Assembly: GCF_016522075.1 (NCBI RefSeq)
Contig: NZ_JAEHFW010000001.1
Coordinates: forward strand, 930,001-994,000
DNA from: Mucilaginibacter segetis
GTDB lineage: Bacteria > Bacteroidota > Bacteroidia > Sphingobacteriales > Sphingobacteriaceae
Length of the DNA: 64,000 nucleotides
Reading direction: 5' to 3'
The position numbers and the translations under genes are program-made. The notes under the pieces were generated by a model. The model ran no database searches. It was given only the letters and a program-made list of their open reading frames with translations, and had not been told where the DNA came from. This document shows positions 1 through 9,221 of the stretch, one piece after another (position 1 is the first letter of the stretch; each line of letters begins with the position of its first letter).

Positions 1-1
1 T

Positions 2-244
2 AATAACCCTATGTTCCTGAATTTTCCGCTACCCACATCGGGGCATGCGCTGTCTGATTATAATGCGGTCGGATCATTTAATTTTCACCTCCAGGCGAAT
101 TCACCGCTTATCGGAAAGGGGAATACAACTATTAAACCACTGATCGTTGTGCCGCTTGACAAGATCTACGGCCTTTCGGATGCAACCCCGCCCGGTGCTG
201 ATCTTGGTTGTTATCAACTTAATGGAACAGGTAACCAGCATTAA
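2..244 (+). CDS. C-terminal end of an exported beta-helix protein (partial)
   Basis: The reading frame is open from the first bases of the window to a stop at 242-244, so this is the 3' end of a gene that starts outside. The peptide has the pattern NFHLQANSPLIGKGN followed by a G-x-D-L-G-C-Y-Q ending. That ending is typical of the last coil of right-handed parallel beta-helix (choice-of-anchor Q type) surface proteins of Bacteroidota. No catalytic residues can be assigned from this fragment. An in-frame ATG at position 11 exists but is unlikely to be the real start, because the beta-helix pattern is already under way. A terminator follows at once. Confidence 0.6.
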   Translation, partial: NNPMFLNFPLPTSGHALSDYNAVGSFNFHLQANSPLIGKGNTTIKPLIVVPLDKIYGLSDATPPGADLGCYQLNGTGNQH

Positions 245-264
245 GCCGACTTATGAATTTGCAA

Positions 265-297
265 AAAACGGGTAGCCCTTTCGGTTGCCCGTTTTAT
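265..297 (+). terminator. Rho-independent terminator after the beta-helix gene
   Basis: A 10-bp stem, ACGGGTAGCC with GGTTGCCCGT (some G-U pairs), has a CTTTC loop and is followed by TTTATTTA. It lies about 20 bases after the stop codon of the partial gene. Confidence 0.75.
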
Positions 298-325
298 TTA
301 AATCCAGTTTTTCTTCAGAATTAAC

Positions 326-934
326 TTGTATATAGCCATAGTGAAGCATCCCTTTCTCGTGCAAAATGTTTTCAGGCAGGTTTCAATCCTTTTGTCTGGA
401 TTGCCTGTTACCATGACCTTTCATAACTTGAAGCACACTTATGATGTATTCCTCGCAGCTACAGAGATGGCCGTTGCCGGAGGGAACAACAGCGAAGATA
501 TCCAAATTTTACAACTGGCTACACTTTTTCATGACACAGGCTATCTTTTTGAGTACACCGGTCATGAAGAGAAAAGTAAACTTATTGCCGCCAACTTCCT
601 GCTCCGGGAAGATTGCCCGGAAGCGCTGATTGATGGTGTAGTAGATGCCATCGACGCCACTAAAGTGCCGCAGCAACCCCAAAATGATATCCAACGCATA
701 ATCTGCGATGCAGACCTGTTTCACCTCGCTCACCCAGATTATCCGAATTTTGCTAATTGTTTACGGAACGAATGGGCTGTGCATTTAAAAAAAGAATTTA
801 CCGATGACGAATGGCGTATAAACAATCTGAAATTCATGCAGCAACACCACTATTTTACGGAGTACGGCATACATACACTAAACACACTTAAATTACAGAA
901 CCTGCCAAATCTTTTTGTTCATCAAAATGATTGA
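326..934 (+). CDS. HD-domain phosphohydrolase
   Basis: A 202-residue soluble protein with an HD-domain signature: H33/H37 in FHNLKHT, the H69-D70 pair in LFHDTGY, and a later conserved Asp in CDADLFHL. HD proteins are metal-dependent phosphohydrolases acting on nucleotides or cyclic nucleotides; the substrate here cannot be read from sequence. The start at 326 is kept because residues before FHNLKHT form the helix usual for this subgroup, although a Met at residue 30 is an alternative. Its 3' end overlaps the convergent PAP2 gene by 13 bases. Confidence 0.75.
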   Translation: MYIAIVKHPFLVQNVFRQVSILLSGLPVTMTFHNLKHTYDVFLAATEMAVAGGNNSEDIQILQLATLFHDTGYLFEYTGHEEKSKLIAANFLLREDCPEALIDGVVDAIDATKVPQQPQNDIQRIICDADLFHLAHPDYPNFANCLRNEWAVHLKKEFTDDEWRINNLKFMQQHHYFTEYGIHTLNTLKLQNLPNLFVHQND

Positions 935-1566
935 AGGCCCGGTTTAAGATAAAAGTACCCCAGTAAATACAGGCAGATTACCCCCAAAAAGAAGCCGGCG
1001 ATAACATCGGTAAACCAATGGGCGCCAAGATAAACCCGCGACAGCGGCACGATAAATACCATAAACAAAGAGATTGACCCGATACTAATGCGCAACGGGC
1101 GCTTTAATTTCTTAAGCCTGACCGTCACCAAGGCGATAAAACCAAAGAATACCGTATAGAATATAACATGGCCGCTCGGAAAACTTTGCTGATGTGTTTT
1201 CTCCAGGATCCGGACCATGGAAGGCAGGGGTCTGGGGCGGTTTACGGCCATTTTAACTCCTGTACTCACAATTCCCGATAGCGCAGTCAGCAAAACGAAT
1301 AAGGCCTCCCGCCGGTATTTAAAAACGAAGAATAGCAATGCTACGGCGCCAACGATAATAGCCGAATTGGGCATATAGCCCACCCAACTAATGCAGTGCA
1401 TTATTGCATCTACCGTCGGATTGCTATGCTCCTGTATTTCCTCTGAAAACTCCCGGTCAACCTTGGGTATTGGGTCAATACTAACAAAGATCGTCAACAA
1501 TAAAAATCCCGCCGCGATAATCAACAGCAAAATCAACAGTGATTTTTTCTGAGTTTTAGTTGCCAT
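922..1566 (-). CDS. PAP2-family membrane phosphatase
   Basis: A 214-residue integral membrane protein with about six hydrophobic segments and the three PAP2 motifs: K105...R110-P111-R-P, PSGH at 130-133, and S176-R177...H183...D187. The family dephosphorylates lipid phosphates such as undecaprenyl diphosphate or phosphatidylglycerophosphate on the outer face of the inner membrane. Its start overlaps the stop of the upstream TonB-type receptor gene by 11 bases, so the two are probably co-transcribed. A second PAP2 gene and a DgkA-type kinase lie 3-4 kb away, suggesting a local lipid-phosphate recycling theme. Confidence 0.9.
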   Translation of the reverse strand: MATKTQKKSLLILLLIIAAGFLLLTIFVSIDPIPKVDREFSEEIQEHSNPTVDAIMHCISWVGYMPNSAIIVGAVALLFFVFKYRREALFVLLTALSGIVSTGVKMAVNRPRPLPSMVRILEKTHQQSFPSGHVIFYTVFFGFIALVTVRLKKLKRPLRISIGSISLFMVFIVPLSRVYLGAHWFTDVIAGFFLGVICLYLLGYFYLKPGLQSF

Positions 1567-4036
1567 TATCGGTAGGAAATGACGGTTGGTTGTCAGTACT
1601 GTTATCTTTATCCTTCTTAAAATCCAGCCCGCCGAATTTATAGGTAAATGTCAGGCCGAAAGACCGGAACGGCACCTGTCTGTAAGAGGTTCTGGTTGAA
1701 TTATCAGCATAGATTGTGCTTTCTTGTTTGACATACTCATTAAAAGGATTGGTGGCGGTAAAGCCGATGCTGCCCTTTCTATTAAATATCATTTTTCGCA
1801 AGGCGAGGTTGTACAAGAAGAATGCAGGTCGTTTTCCTTGAATATTATTTTCGGGTGAATTGTAATTGCCAAAAAGTTCCGCACTAAAATCTGAATTGAA
1901 TTCGTAGCTCGCATTTAAATTCATCCTGGCCCTGAAGCCATTGATATTAGGCCCACCGCTATATTTATTGACAATGGTCTGATTAGCGATGAACATGTTG
2001 GGGCGAACTGTTAATTTACTGCCAAAAGGTATCGAGCCGGAAATACTGATCCCTTCCCGTATCTCTTGGCCAATATTCAAGCGGGTATTGAGCGTTAGGT
2101 TTTTATAGGTCGAATCGCCGACAACATAGCTGGGATAAAATGTAGCAAATGATTTGATATCCTGTCCGTTGTGCCGGTAAAATATTGATATGTTAAGGTT
2201 GCCGCCTTTTTCATAGTTTTTGTTGAATCCCAGTTCAAAATTATTTCCAATCTCCGGTTTGAGGTTAGGATTTCCCATACTTGCATTTCGCGGGTCCGAA
2301 AGGTCAAGAAAGGGGTTTAAATCCTCATAGTCCGGCCTTTCAATCCGGTAGCTGTAGCTCAGTTTCAAACTGTTTTTATTTTTAAAATTGCGGGCAATGA
2401 CCAAGGAAGGTGCAAAAGTATTGTATGGGGCAATGTTTATTTTGCCAACCTGCGAATAACTGGCGTTGGAAATTGTCCGCTCGTACCGCAAACCCGATTT
2501 CACATCCAGGTAGTTAAATAATTTATAGGTACCAGAAAGATAAGCAGCAACAATGTCTCTTTTATAATCTAAACTGTTTGATTGTGTAGGGCTTGGAATA
2601 AATTGCTGACTGCTGTTGTCCAAAGAGTTAACTAATGTATTGCCCGCTATGCTGTTAAAGGTTGTTTTTGCTCCTGATTCAATGATAAAATCATCATTTA
2701 CCGGATAAGTGTAATCCAGTTTGACCTCGACTTCATTATCTACACCATGATTATTACTGTTGAGTCCGGAAAATGGGCGGTCTGAGTAGATAAGAGATTC
2801 CTGTTGGGTGAAAGCGGAGGTGCTCCTCCCCAGTCCGGCATTTGCCTCGATATTCAATTCCTCATCCGGTCTTTCAAATGTCTTTTTATAGGCCAGTGTC
2901 AAATCCACAGAACGCTCGTTAAAATGATTATTCCCATTGAGGAGAGAAGACAGGTCATCCGTCAGTGTACTCCCTTTGAAAGTCCTGGTTTGCTGATTGG
3001 TGGAATTGCTGTTGTCGCTGTTGAAAGCGTCATAGCCGACAGACGCGCTCACATTGTTTTTTTTATTGATGTCCCAATCTATGCTTAACCCCGTACGTAT
3101 TCCATTCCTGTTAATTCGGCTGTCTCCATTCTGCAACAGATTATTGGTCGTATCTGCAAAAAAAGATGTTCTGTTGGTTCCGTTAAGGCCTTTGGTATTG
3201 AACTGATTATTCCCGCTCAAGAAGGTGCTGATGCCAAAATTTCCTTTCTTAGCACTCAAATTGATAGAACCGTTATTTCTTCTGGTTCCGGCCGATAGGT
3301 TAACATTACCGTTGAGCCCATAAATATTATTCTTTTTTAAAATGATATTGATAATCCCGGCAGTGCCTGCTGCGTCATATTTTGCACCCGGGCTACTGAT
3401 CACTTCCACACTTTTAATCTGGCTCGCCGGAATAGATTGCAAGGCATCTGCAATGCTGCTGCCAAAAATAGTAGAGGGTTTGCCATTAATTAAAAAGCGC
3501 ACCCCGGAACTCCCCAGGAGTTGTACATTGCCATCTATATCGACAGTCACCTGCGGAACTTTCTTCAATATGTCTGTGGCTACTCCCCCCTGCGATGTCA
3601 GGTCATTCTCAGCATTATATACAATTTTATCGATCTTATTCTGAATCACAGGTGCATTTCCGGTAATCGTTACCCCTTTCAGCGTTGTCTGACTGGGATA
3701 AAGTTTGATCACCCCTAAAACGGCGCTTCCCCCTTTCACGATTACTTGCTCAATAGCGGTACGCTGGTACCCCAGAAATTCAACCGTTACCTTATAGCTG
3801 CCATCGGGAACGTTGTCAACCTTAAAATCCCCTCTGATATCCGAACTGATACCATTGAACGGGCTTTTAGCGCCCGGTTTGTAAACACTTATGGTGGCGT
3901 AATCCACCGGTGTGCCATTGGTCGCATCAACTACTTTTCCTGATATGGTTCCCTTGCCGGCTTGCGCCATCACTTGTAGGGTTAGACCGCATAACGTGAA
4001 CAGTAAACAGATTGCTTTAGTAAAAGATCGCTTCAT
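1556..4036 (-). CDS. TonB-dependent-receptor-like outer membrane beta-barrel protein
   Basis: About 826 residues from the chosen ATG at 4036, which gives a clean signal peptide (MKRSFTKAICLLFTLCGLTL, cleavage after VMAQA). A longer frame from 4108 would bury that signal. After it come a carboxypeptidase-D regulatory-like domain (GTISGKVVDATNGTPV), a plug domain (DIDGNVQLLGSSGVRFLING) and a long barrel with alternating aromatic and polar strands, ending in TYKFGG and a charged tail. This is the Bacteroidota OMP_b-brl_3 architecture, distinct from SusC. The ligand is unknown. No SusD partner is adjacent; the next gene downstream is PAP2. Confidence 0.85.
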   Translation of the reverse strand: MKRSFTKAICLLFTLCGLTLQVMAQAGKGTISGKVVDATNGTPVDYATISVYKPGAKSPFNGISSDIRGDFKVDNVPDGSYKVTVEFLGYQRTAIEQVIVKGGSAVLGVIKLYPSQTTLKGVTITGNAPVIQNKIDKIVYNAENDLTSQGGVATDILKKVPQVTVDIDGNVQLLGSSGVRFLINGKPSTIFGSSIADALQSIPASQIKSVEVISSPGAKYDAAGTAGIINIILKKNNIYGLNGNVNLSAGTRRNNGSINLSAKKGNFGISTFLSGNNQFNTKGLNGTNRTSFFADTTNNLLQNGDSRINRNGIRTGLSIDWDINKKNNVSASVGYDAFNSDNSNSTNQQTRTFKGSTLTDDLSSLLNGNNHFNERSVDLTLAYKKTFERPDEELNIEANAGLGRSTSAFTQQESLIYSDRPFSGLNSNNHGVDNEVEVKLDYTYPVNDDFIIESGAKTTFNSIAGNTLVNSLDNSSQQFIPSPTQSNSLDYKRDIVAAYLSGTYKLFNYLDVKSGLRYERTISNASYSQVGKINIAPYNTFAPSLVIARNFKNKNSLKLSYSYRIERPDYEDLNPFLDLSDPRNASMGNPNLKPEIGNNFELGFNKNYEKGGNLNISIFYRHNGQDIKSFATFYPSYVVGDSTYKNLTLNTRLNIGQEIREGISISGSIPFGSKLTVRPNMFIANQTIVNKYSGGPNINGFRARMNLNASYEFNSDFSAELFGNYNSPENNIQGKRPAFFLYNLALRKMIFNRKGSIGFTATNPFNEYVKQESTIYADNSTRTSYRQVPFRSFGLTFTYKFGGLDFKKDKDNSTDNQPSFPTDNGN

Positions 4037-4349
4037 GCGGCAAAGGTGCCACCCAATTTTGGATAAAAGTTGGAAGACGGCTATTCCAGACCAACATTTT
4101 AGTTGCAAACTATATTTTTACAGGATCGGCACAAACACACACCGATGAATAACCGCGCACTCATTTGGTGTTTTTCCAGATGCCCCAAACCGATACGGCA
4201 GTGCCCGGTCAAATAATAAAGATGAAGATAATGCGAATGGCGTGCCCATCTCCATATAAACGCCTTAATGCCGGTCTTGGCAAACAGTAGACATAACCAT
4301 AGATGGTGCTAATGATAGGCGCATATCCACCAAAAACCTTAAACTTAAA
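4037..4349. other. Intergenic stretch with no gene seen
   Basis: It lies between the receptor gene and the PepSY-like gene, both on the minus strand. It must contain the receptor promoter, but I could not find a convincing TAnnTTTG box. Short frames here lack coding character. Confidence 0.4.
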
Positions 4350-4374
4350 AAGCCTGCATTTTCATACAGGCTTC
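4350..4374 (-). terminator. Hairpin terminator of the PepSY-like gene
   Basis: A perfect 7-bp stem AAGCCTG/CAGGCTT with a 10-base loop lies about 25 bases beyond the stop codon of the minus-strand gene at 4400. Confidence 0.55.
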
Positions 4375-4399
4375 CGAAACTTATAATTAATGATTGATC

Positions 4400-4846
4400 T
4401 TAATCGTTCTCTTTACCGGCTTTAATAAAAGTTCCCTTTTGGTCAAACACAACTTCCATGCCTTTGATTTCTGCTTCATAAGTGATTTTGCCGGCAGCAT
4501 CGGTCACTTTCCCTGCTTCACTTACTTTTTTACCGGCGTAATGCGCTTTAATATAGGCATTGGCGGCAGTAGGGAGCGCCGAAACAGATATCGCTTCAAC
4601 TTGTTCTACAAATGAGCCTGACGGGGTAAATACAACCGACATATCTTCGCCTGACTTACCGCCCCAGTTTGCTTCAAAGTTGCCGTTTTCCTTTTCCCAG
4701 GTTACTTTATAAGCCTTTGGATATTTGGTCTTGAATGCTGTGGTTACGGAAGCCGGAACCAGGCTGCTTTTCACTTTCTGCGCTTGGGCAGATGCGCCGA
4801 ACAGCATCGCGGCTGCCAGCATTAACATAGCTGATATTTTTTTCAT
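4400..4846 (-). CDS. Exported PepSY-like (DUF2874) protein
   Basis: 148 residues with a signal peptide (cleavage near ASAQAQ, residue 22) followed by two PepSY-like repeats. Typical patterns are YPKAYKVTWEKENGNFEANW and ITYEAEIKGMEVVFDQKGTF, the latter near the C terminus. These small periplasmic proteins are abundant in Bacteroidota and are often called putative beta-lactamase-inhibitor-like; their true role is not settled. It is a single-gene unit with its own terminator. A poly-T/AT-rich stretch precedes the start. Confidence 0.8.
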   Translation of the reverse strand: MKKISAMLMLAAAMLFGASAQAQKVKSSLVPASVTTAFKTKYPKAYKVTWEKENGNFEANWGGKSGEDMSVVFTPSGSFVEQVEAISVSALPTAANAYIKAHYAGKKVSEAGKVTDAAGKITYEAEIKGMEVVFDQKGTFIKAGKEND

Positions 4847-4918
4847 AATATTTAATTTTTAACAAGGGTAAGTACAGATTTTGATTTCTTTTGGGATAAA
4901 AGCTGTAAAAAAACTGAA

Positions 4919-5518
4919 TTAATGGATCTTCCTGGCCAGGAAATGCTGAAGCTTAAAACTCAAAAATGCGGAGCCAATGCCGACCGCCGCACCTGCCAGC
5001 ACATCGCTGGGATAGTGAACCCCGAGGTACATCCGGGAATAACCTACCGCTGACGCATAGGCAAACGAAGGCGCGATTACATACCATTTGGGAAATGCGA
5101 GGCTTAGTGATGTTGCCGTTGCAAACGCTGTCGAGGTATGGCCGGAAGGAAAGGAATAATCCGTCGGTGAGGATTTCCCATAAAAAAGTTCAGGATGGGC
5201 GACAAAGGGCCGTTGCCGATGGATCAGATTCTTCAGCAGGACAGATGACCCTTCGGCCAAAAGCACCGCACCACCGGTCTCAAAGGCCTTTATTTTCAAT
5301 ACCTGGTCATGTTTCGCCAGGCCAACGATGAGCATGCTGGCAGGAGTGGCCATTACAAAACCATAGTCACTGTTGGCGACCCCATGCCAGAACCCGTCAG
5401 CCGAAGCGGGAGGCCCGTTTATAGCCTGAAGCAGGCGGTTATCCAGATTCTGGGCATGGAGGTTAGTAACGAAAAGAATAAAAATTAAAATGGTTAACGT
5501 ATTTTTGAGTTTTCGCAT
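4919..5518 (-). CDS. Exported PAP2-family phosphatase
   Basis: The ATG at 5518 gives a 199-residue protein with a signal peptide (MRKLKNTLTILIFILF, cleavage after HAQ). A frame extending to 5629 would overlap the divergent kinase gene and hide the signal. The PAP2 motifs are KNLIHRQRP, SFPSGHTS and SRMYLGVHYPSD. The predicted role is dephosphorylation of a lipid or diphosphate in the envelope. It diverges from the diacylglycerol-kinase-like gene over 62 bases, a pairing consistent with an undecaprenyl- or diacylglycerol-phosphate cycle. Confidence 0.88.
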   Translation of the reverse strand: MRKLKNTLTILIFILFVTNLHAQNLDNRLLQAINGPPASADGFWHGVANSDYGFVMATPASMLIVGLAKHDQVLKIKAFETGGAVLLAEGSSVLLKNLIHRQRPFVAHPELFYGKSSPTDYSFPSGHTSTAFATATSLSLAFPKWYVIAPSFAYASAVGYSRMYLGVHYPSDVLAGAAVGIGSAFLSFKLQHFLARKIH

Positions 5519-5580
5519 TCCCGAATGACGTGCTGAAATCTGAATTAATTTGGGAATTAAGGGCGAACCGATTACATTAT

Positions 5581-5955
5581 ATGGCAGATACCAATTTCTA
5601 TAAATTAGGACGAAGCTTCCGGTATGCATTCCAGGGCTTTCATAGCGGGTTCCGCAGCCAACTGAATTTCCGCATTCAGTGCACAGCCGCAGTTGTGGTC
5701 ATTATATTGGGTTTATTATGCGGGATCACTAAATACGACTGGCTCTGGATCTTGCTGAATATTGCCTTGGTGCTTTTCGGAGAATTGATAAACACCGCAT
5801 TGGAAACGCTGGTTGACCTCGTCTCCCCGGATTACCATGTTCTGGCCGGCAAAGTTAAAGATATTGCGGCGGCGGCGGTTACGATATTGGCGGCCAATGC
5901 GTTGGTCAGTGCTATCATCATATTTTCCGGACCTTTTTTAAAGCTATGGGGCTAA
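5581..5955 (+). CDS. DgkA-type diacylglycerol / undecaprenol kinase
   Basis: 124 residues with three membrane segments and the family signature ELINTALETLVDLVSPDYH followed by LAGKVKDIAAAAV. This small integral membrane kinase phosphorylates diacylglycerol or undecaprenol. The ATG at 5581 is chosen because the domain begins there (FYKLGRSFRYAFQG); upstream residues in the frame look like noncoding sequence. It diverges from the PAP2 gene and is followed after 30 bases by the response-regulator gene, so read-through is possible. Confidence 0.9.
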   Translation: MADTNFYKLGRSFRYAFQGFHSGFRSQLNFRIQCTAAVVVIILGLLCGITKYDWLWILLNIALVLFGELINTALETLVDLVSPDYHVLAGKVKDIAAAAVTILAANALVSAIIIFSGPFLKLWG

Positions 5956-5960
5956 ATTTT

Positions 5961-5981
5961 TTTGTACAAAATTTATACAGA
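5961..5981 (+). promoter_or_regulatory. Copy 1 of a repeated AT-rich motif before the two-component genes
   Basis: It shares 19 of 21 positions with the copy at 13215-13235, with the common core AATTTATACAGA. It ends 4 bases before the ATG at 5986. A conserved motif here suggests an operator, perhaps for the encoded OmpR-type regulator, or a promoter. It also argues against a TTG start at 5962, since that would put the motif inside the coding sequence. Confidence 0.5.
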
Positions 5982-5985
5982 TTCG

Positions 5986-6684
5986 ATGCCGAGTTTTGAA
6001 ACCGTTGTGAAAATACTGGTAATAGAAGATGAAGCCGGGCTGCGTGACAGTATCCGGGAGTACTTTACGGAGGGTGGGAACATTTGCGAAACCGCAAGTG
6101 ATTATCCTGCTGCACAGCAAAAGATCAATGTCTACCGATATGATTGTATATTGTTGGATATCACGTTGCCGAAGGGCAACGGCCTGGATATTCTGGAGAC
6201 ACTGAAAGCTAACCATCATCCTGACGGTGTATTGATTATCTCGGCGAAAAATTCGCTTGATGACCGGCTTAAGGGCCTTGATCTTGGCGCGGACGACTAT
6301 CTGACGAAACCCTTTCACCTTTCGGAACTGAAAGCCCGTGTTATGGCCATCGTGCGCAGGAAATCTTTTAATGGCAACCGGGAAATCATTTTTAACGAGA
6401 TCACCATCGACCTGCTTGCCAAACAGGTATATGTACACCATGAGCCCGTTAAGCTCACCAAAAAGGAATATACCCTGTTACTTTACTTTATGGCAAATAA
6501 GGGAAAGGTGATTTCCAAGAACGCAATAGCTGAACATCTCTGGGGGGATGAGATCGATATCGCGGACAATTTTGACTTTATCTATTCGCATATCAAAAAC
6601 CTGCGGAAGAAACTGATCGATACAGGAAGTGTCGACTATATTCAATCCACCTATGGCATGGGCTATAAATTCACAGACCATTGA
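5986..6684 (+). CDS. OmpR-family response regulator
   Basis: 232 residues from the ATG at 5986; a GTG at 6007 (giving MKILVIEDEAG) is an equally reasonable start. A receiver domain (acidic pair in IEDE, phospho-acceptor Asp in LLDITLPKGNG, Lys in TKPFHL) is followed by a C-terminal winged-helix DNA-binding domain ending YIQSTYGMGYKF. The stop overlaps the TTG start of the histidine kinase gene by 4 bases, so the pair is translationally coupled. The pump genes downstream are the likely targets. Confidence 0.93.
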   Translation: MPSFETVVKILVIEDEAGLRDSIREYFTEGGNICETASDYPAAQQKINVYRYDCILLDITLPKGNGLDILETLKANHHPDGVLIISAKNSLDDRLKGLDLGADDYLTKPFHLSELKARVMAIVRRKSFNGNREIIFNEITIDLLAKQVYVHHEPVKLTKKEYTLLLYFMANKGKVISKNAIAEHLWGDEIDIADNFDFIYSHIKNLRKKLIDTGSVDYIQSTYGMGYKFTDH

Positions 6685-7940
6685 AACTGCTAGACCGATA
6701 TAACCGTGTGAACCTGCTGTCTACCATTTTGATGATCGTGGTCACCGGGTTTATCTATTATTTCACAATCAGCTATATCCTGACGGGGCAAGTGGACAAG
6801 GACCTGCTGGTAGAGGAAAACGAAATATTTGATTATGTCAAGCTGAACCACAGATTACCCCAGGTTTTCAAATCCGATGACCTTCACATCCAGTTTACAC
6901 CAATCGGCACAAATGATACGGTTGATCGGAAATTCCTGAACACCCGGTTTTTTGACGCACGCGAGCGTGAAGAAGAAACTGGGCGCACACTTTTTACTTC
7001 GGTGACCGTGGGCGGCCGCCACTACAAGGTTGAGATCACCGAATCAACGGTAGAGACCGAGGATTTGATCCGGTTGATCTTTATCATCACACTCGGCGTA
7101 ATTTTTTGCCTGCTGGTCGTCCTGTTGCTGATCAACCGGGTGCTCATGAGGAAGTTATGGGATCCTTTTAACCAGACCCTTACGCAAATCAAGCGTTTTA
7201 ATCTGGCGGATCAGAATGGCATCCACCCGGTCGAAAGCAAAATTGATGAGTTTCATGACCTTAATACTGAAGTGACCGCGATGTCTCAAAGAGTTTTACA
7301 TGATTATCAATCACTGAAGACCTTTACGGAAAACGCTTCCCATGAACTGATGACACCACTGGCCGTCATCATGTCCAAGCTGGATATCTTGATGCAGGTG
7401 CCGGACATGACCGACTACCAGGGGGGGCTGATGAGCGAGGTTTATGACACCGTAGGCCGTCTTAAAAAACTTAACCGTTCCATGTTGCTGCTTTCCCGGA
7501 TTGAGAACAGGCTGATGCCAACGCAGGAAGAAATTGAAATCGCACTTTTTATTCGGAAGAAAACTGTGGAATTTCAGGAATTAACCGCAGAAAAAGGCCT
7601 CAAGTTAACAGAGGCGCTTGATCCTGTCAAAATTACCATCAACCGTGATCTGCTCAATATATTACTAAACAATCTGCTGGGAAATGCTATTTTGCATAAC
7701 CGGCCAGAAGGTATGATTATCATTGACCTGAACCCAAACCGGCTGAGCATCAGTAATACAGGAGCTGATTCGCCGTTAAATGCCGATACTATTTTTCAGC
7801 GTTTTTACAAATCCCCGGCATCCGAAGGTACGGGGCTGGGTTTGACACTGGTCAGCCAGATTTGCGAAAATTACGGTTATGGGCTTAATTATATTTTTCA
7901 AGACGGGCTGCATACCTTTACGATAAGGTTTTCCGCCTGA
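6681..7940 (+). CDS. Sensor histidine kinase
   Basis: 419 residues with a TTG start overlapping the regulator stop. Membrane segment 1 is at about 13-33, then a roughly 95-residue periplasmic sensor, membrane segment 2 at about 130-152 and a HAMP-like linker. The dimerisation domain has phospho-acceptor H221 (NASHELMTPLA), and the ATPase domain has the N box around N335 (NNLLGNAILHN) and a G box at 383-388 (GTGLGL). It is predicted to phosphorylate the regulator encoded just upstream. The periplasmic domain has no recognised ligand fold. It is followed by efflux genes, as in envelope-stress or metal/antibiotic sensing systems. Confidence 0.93.
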   Translation: MKLLDRYNRVNLLSTILMIVVTGFIYYFTISYILTGQVDKDLLVEENEIFDYVKLNHRLPQVFKSDDLHIQFTPIGTNDTVDRKFLNTRFFDAREREEETGRTLFTSVTVGGRHYKVEITESTVETEDLIRLIFIITLGVIFCLLVVLLLINRVLMRKLWDPFNQTLTQIKRFNLADQNGIHPVESKIDEFHDLNTEVTAMSQRVLHDYQSLKTFTENASHELMTPLAVIMSKLDILMQVPDMTDYQGGLMSEVYDTVGRLKKLNRSMLLLSRIENRLMPTQEEIEIALFIRKKTVEFQELTAEKGLKLTEALDPVKITINRDLLNILLNNLLGNAILHNRPEGMIIIDLNPNRLSISNTGADSPLNADTIFQRFYKSPASEGTGLGLTLVSQICENYGYGLNYIFQDGLHTFTIRFSA

Positions 7941-7953
7941 TCAGGCATCCAAA

Positions 7954-7976
7954 TTTTATCCAGAATTCGTATTTAG
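7954..7976 (+). promoter_or_regulatory. Copy 2 of the AT-rich motif before the efflux operon
   Basis: The core TCCAGAATT followed by a GTA/ATA-type tail matches the 13215 copy and lies about 10 bases before the ATG of the TolC-like gene. It is a weaker match than copies 1 and 3. Confidence 0.35.
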
Positions 7977-7985
7977 TTTAGTGGC

Positions 7986-9221
7986 ATGAAGCGATATTTT
8001 CTTTGTGCCTTATTGCTAGGGACGGCATTCGTCAGCCGTGCACAAACGCGTAGCCTGGATGATTTTATCCGGTCGGCCGTGTCCGGCAGCCCGCTTATTC
8101 GCGATCTGAACAACCAGATACTTGCAGCCCAATTAGACAGTATCCGCCTGAAGGCCGGTTTTAAGCCACAGGTTACCGGCAGCGCCATGGGCTTATATGC
8201 ACCTGTGATCAACGGGTACGGCTATTCACCGGCCATTACCAACGGCCAGCAGTTAACCGGCTTAGTAACGGTAAACAAGCAGTTTATAGGCAGAAGTTAT
8301 CTCAATGCCCAGTTGTTGAGCGTTCTCAACCAAAAAGATTCCATCCGGAATACCATCCGCCTGTCTGAACAGGACCTGCGTAAAACCGTTACCGCTCAAT
8401 ATATAACCGCTTACGGCAGCCAGGAACAGCAACGCTTTAACCAGGAAACCGTTGACCTGCTTTCCCGGGAAGAACAGGTGCTGCTTAAATTGACCCGAAG
8501 CAATGTCTATAAGCAAAGCGATTACCTGGCCTTTTTGGTTACGCTGAAGCAGGCACAACTTCAACTCAGCCAGGCGCGCCTCCAATATAAAGCGGATTAC
8601 AGTACATTGAAATACTTGGCCGGCATTCGTGATACGATATTGGATTCACTGCGTAAACCGGATATTCTGCCTGCGTTGCTCACCGACCGTGCGCACAGTA
8701 TATTCTTTAAGCAGTTTCAACTGGACAGTATCCGGATCAGCAATGCCCATCAACTGGTTGATTATAACTACAAGCCCAAGCTGCATGCTTTCGTAGATGG
8801 CGGGTATAACTCCGACCTGATGGCCGGCTATTACAAGAACTTCGGGGCCAGTGCCGGTTTCGGCCTTACTATCCCTATATACGACGGCGGTCAACGAAAG
8901 CTGGCGCACCGCAAAATCCAACTGGAAGAAGATACCCGGCAGCAATACAAGCTTTTTTTTGACCATCAGTATACGCAGCAGGTACAGCAGTTGCGCGAAC
9001 AGATTAATGGTTATGATAGTTTATTAAACGAAATAAAAAGCCAGTTTAAATATTCGGAATCGCTCATTAAAGTAGATACCCAATTGATGCAGACAGGTGA
9101 CCTGAAGATTGCCGACCTGATCCTGGCCATCAACGGCTATCTTTCTGTCAAGAATTTGCTAACGACCAACAGCATCGCTCAATTACAACTCATCAATCAA
9201 CTTAATTATTGGAGTAAATGA
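7986..9221 (+). CDS. TolC-family outer membrane efflux protein
   Basis: 411 residues with a signal peptide (MKRYFLCALLLGTAFVSRAQ) and two repeats of long amphipathic helices with Gln- and Leu-rich heptads. The outer-strand motif GGYNSDLMAGYYKNFGASAG is followed by LTIPIYDGGQR. The protein is the outer membrane channel of a tripartite RND pump. Its stop overlaps the adaptor gene start (ATGA), and the adaptor likewise overlaps the pump gene, so the three form a strict operon. The order TolC-adaptor-pump is common in Bacteroidota. Confidence 0.9.
   Translation: MKRYFLCALLLGTAFVSRAQTRSLDDFIRSAVSGSPLIRDLNNQILAAQLDSIRLKAGFKPQVTGSAMGLYAPVINGYGYSPAITNGQQLTGLVTVNKQFIGRSYLNAQLLSVLNQKDSIRNTIRLSEQDLRKTVTAQYITAYGSQEQQRFNQETVDLLSREEQVLLKLTRSNVYKQSDYLAFLVTLKQAQLQLSQARLQYKADYSTLKYLAGIRDTILDSLRKPDILPALLTDRAHSIFFKQFQLDSIRISNAHQLVDYNYKPKLHAFVDGGYNSDLMAGYYKNFGASAGFGLTIPIYDGGQRKLAHRKIQLEEDTRQQYKLFFDHQYTQQVQQLREQINGYDSLLNEIKSQFKYSESLIKVDTQLMQTGDLKIADLILAINGYLSVKNLLTTNSIAQLQLINQLNYWSK

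Noticed and set aside
5962..5985. TTG start for the response regulator
   Set aside because: It would place the conserved motif inside the coding sequence; the receiver domain starts after 5986/6007.
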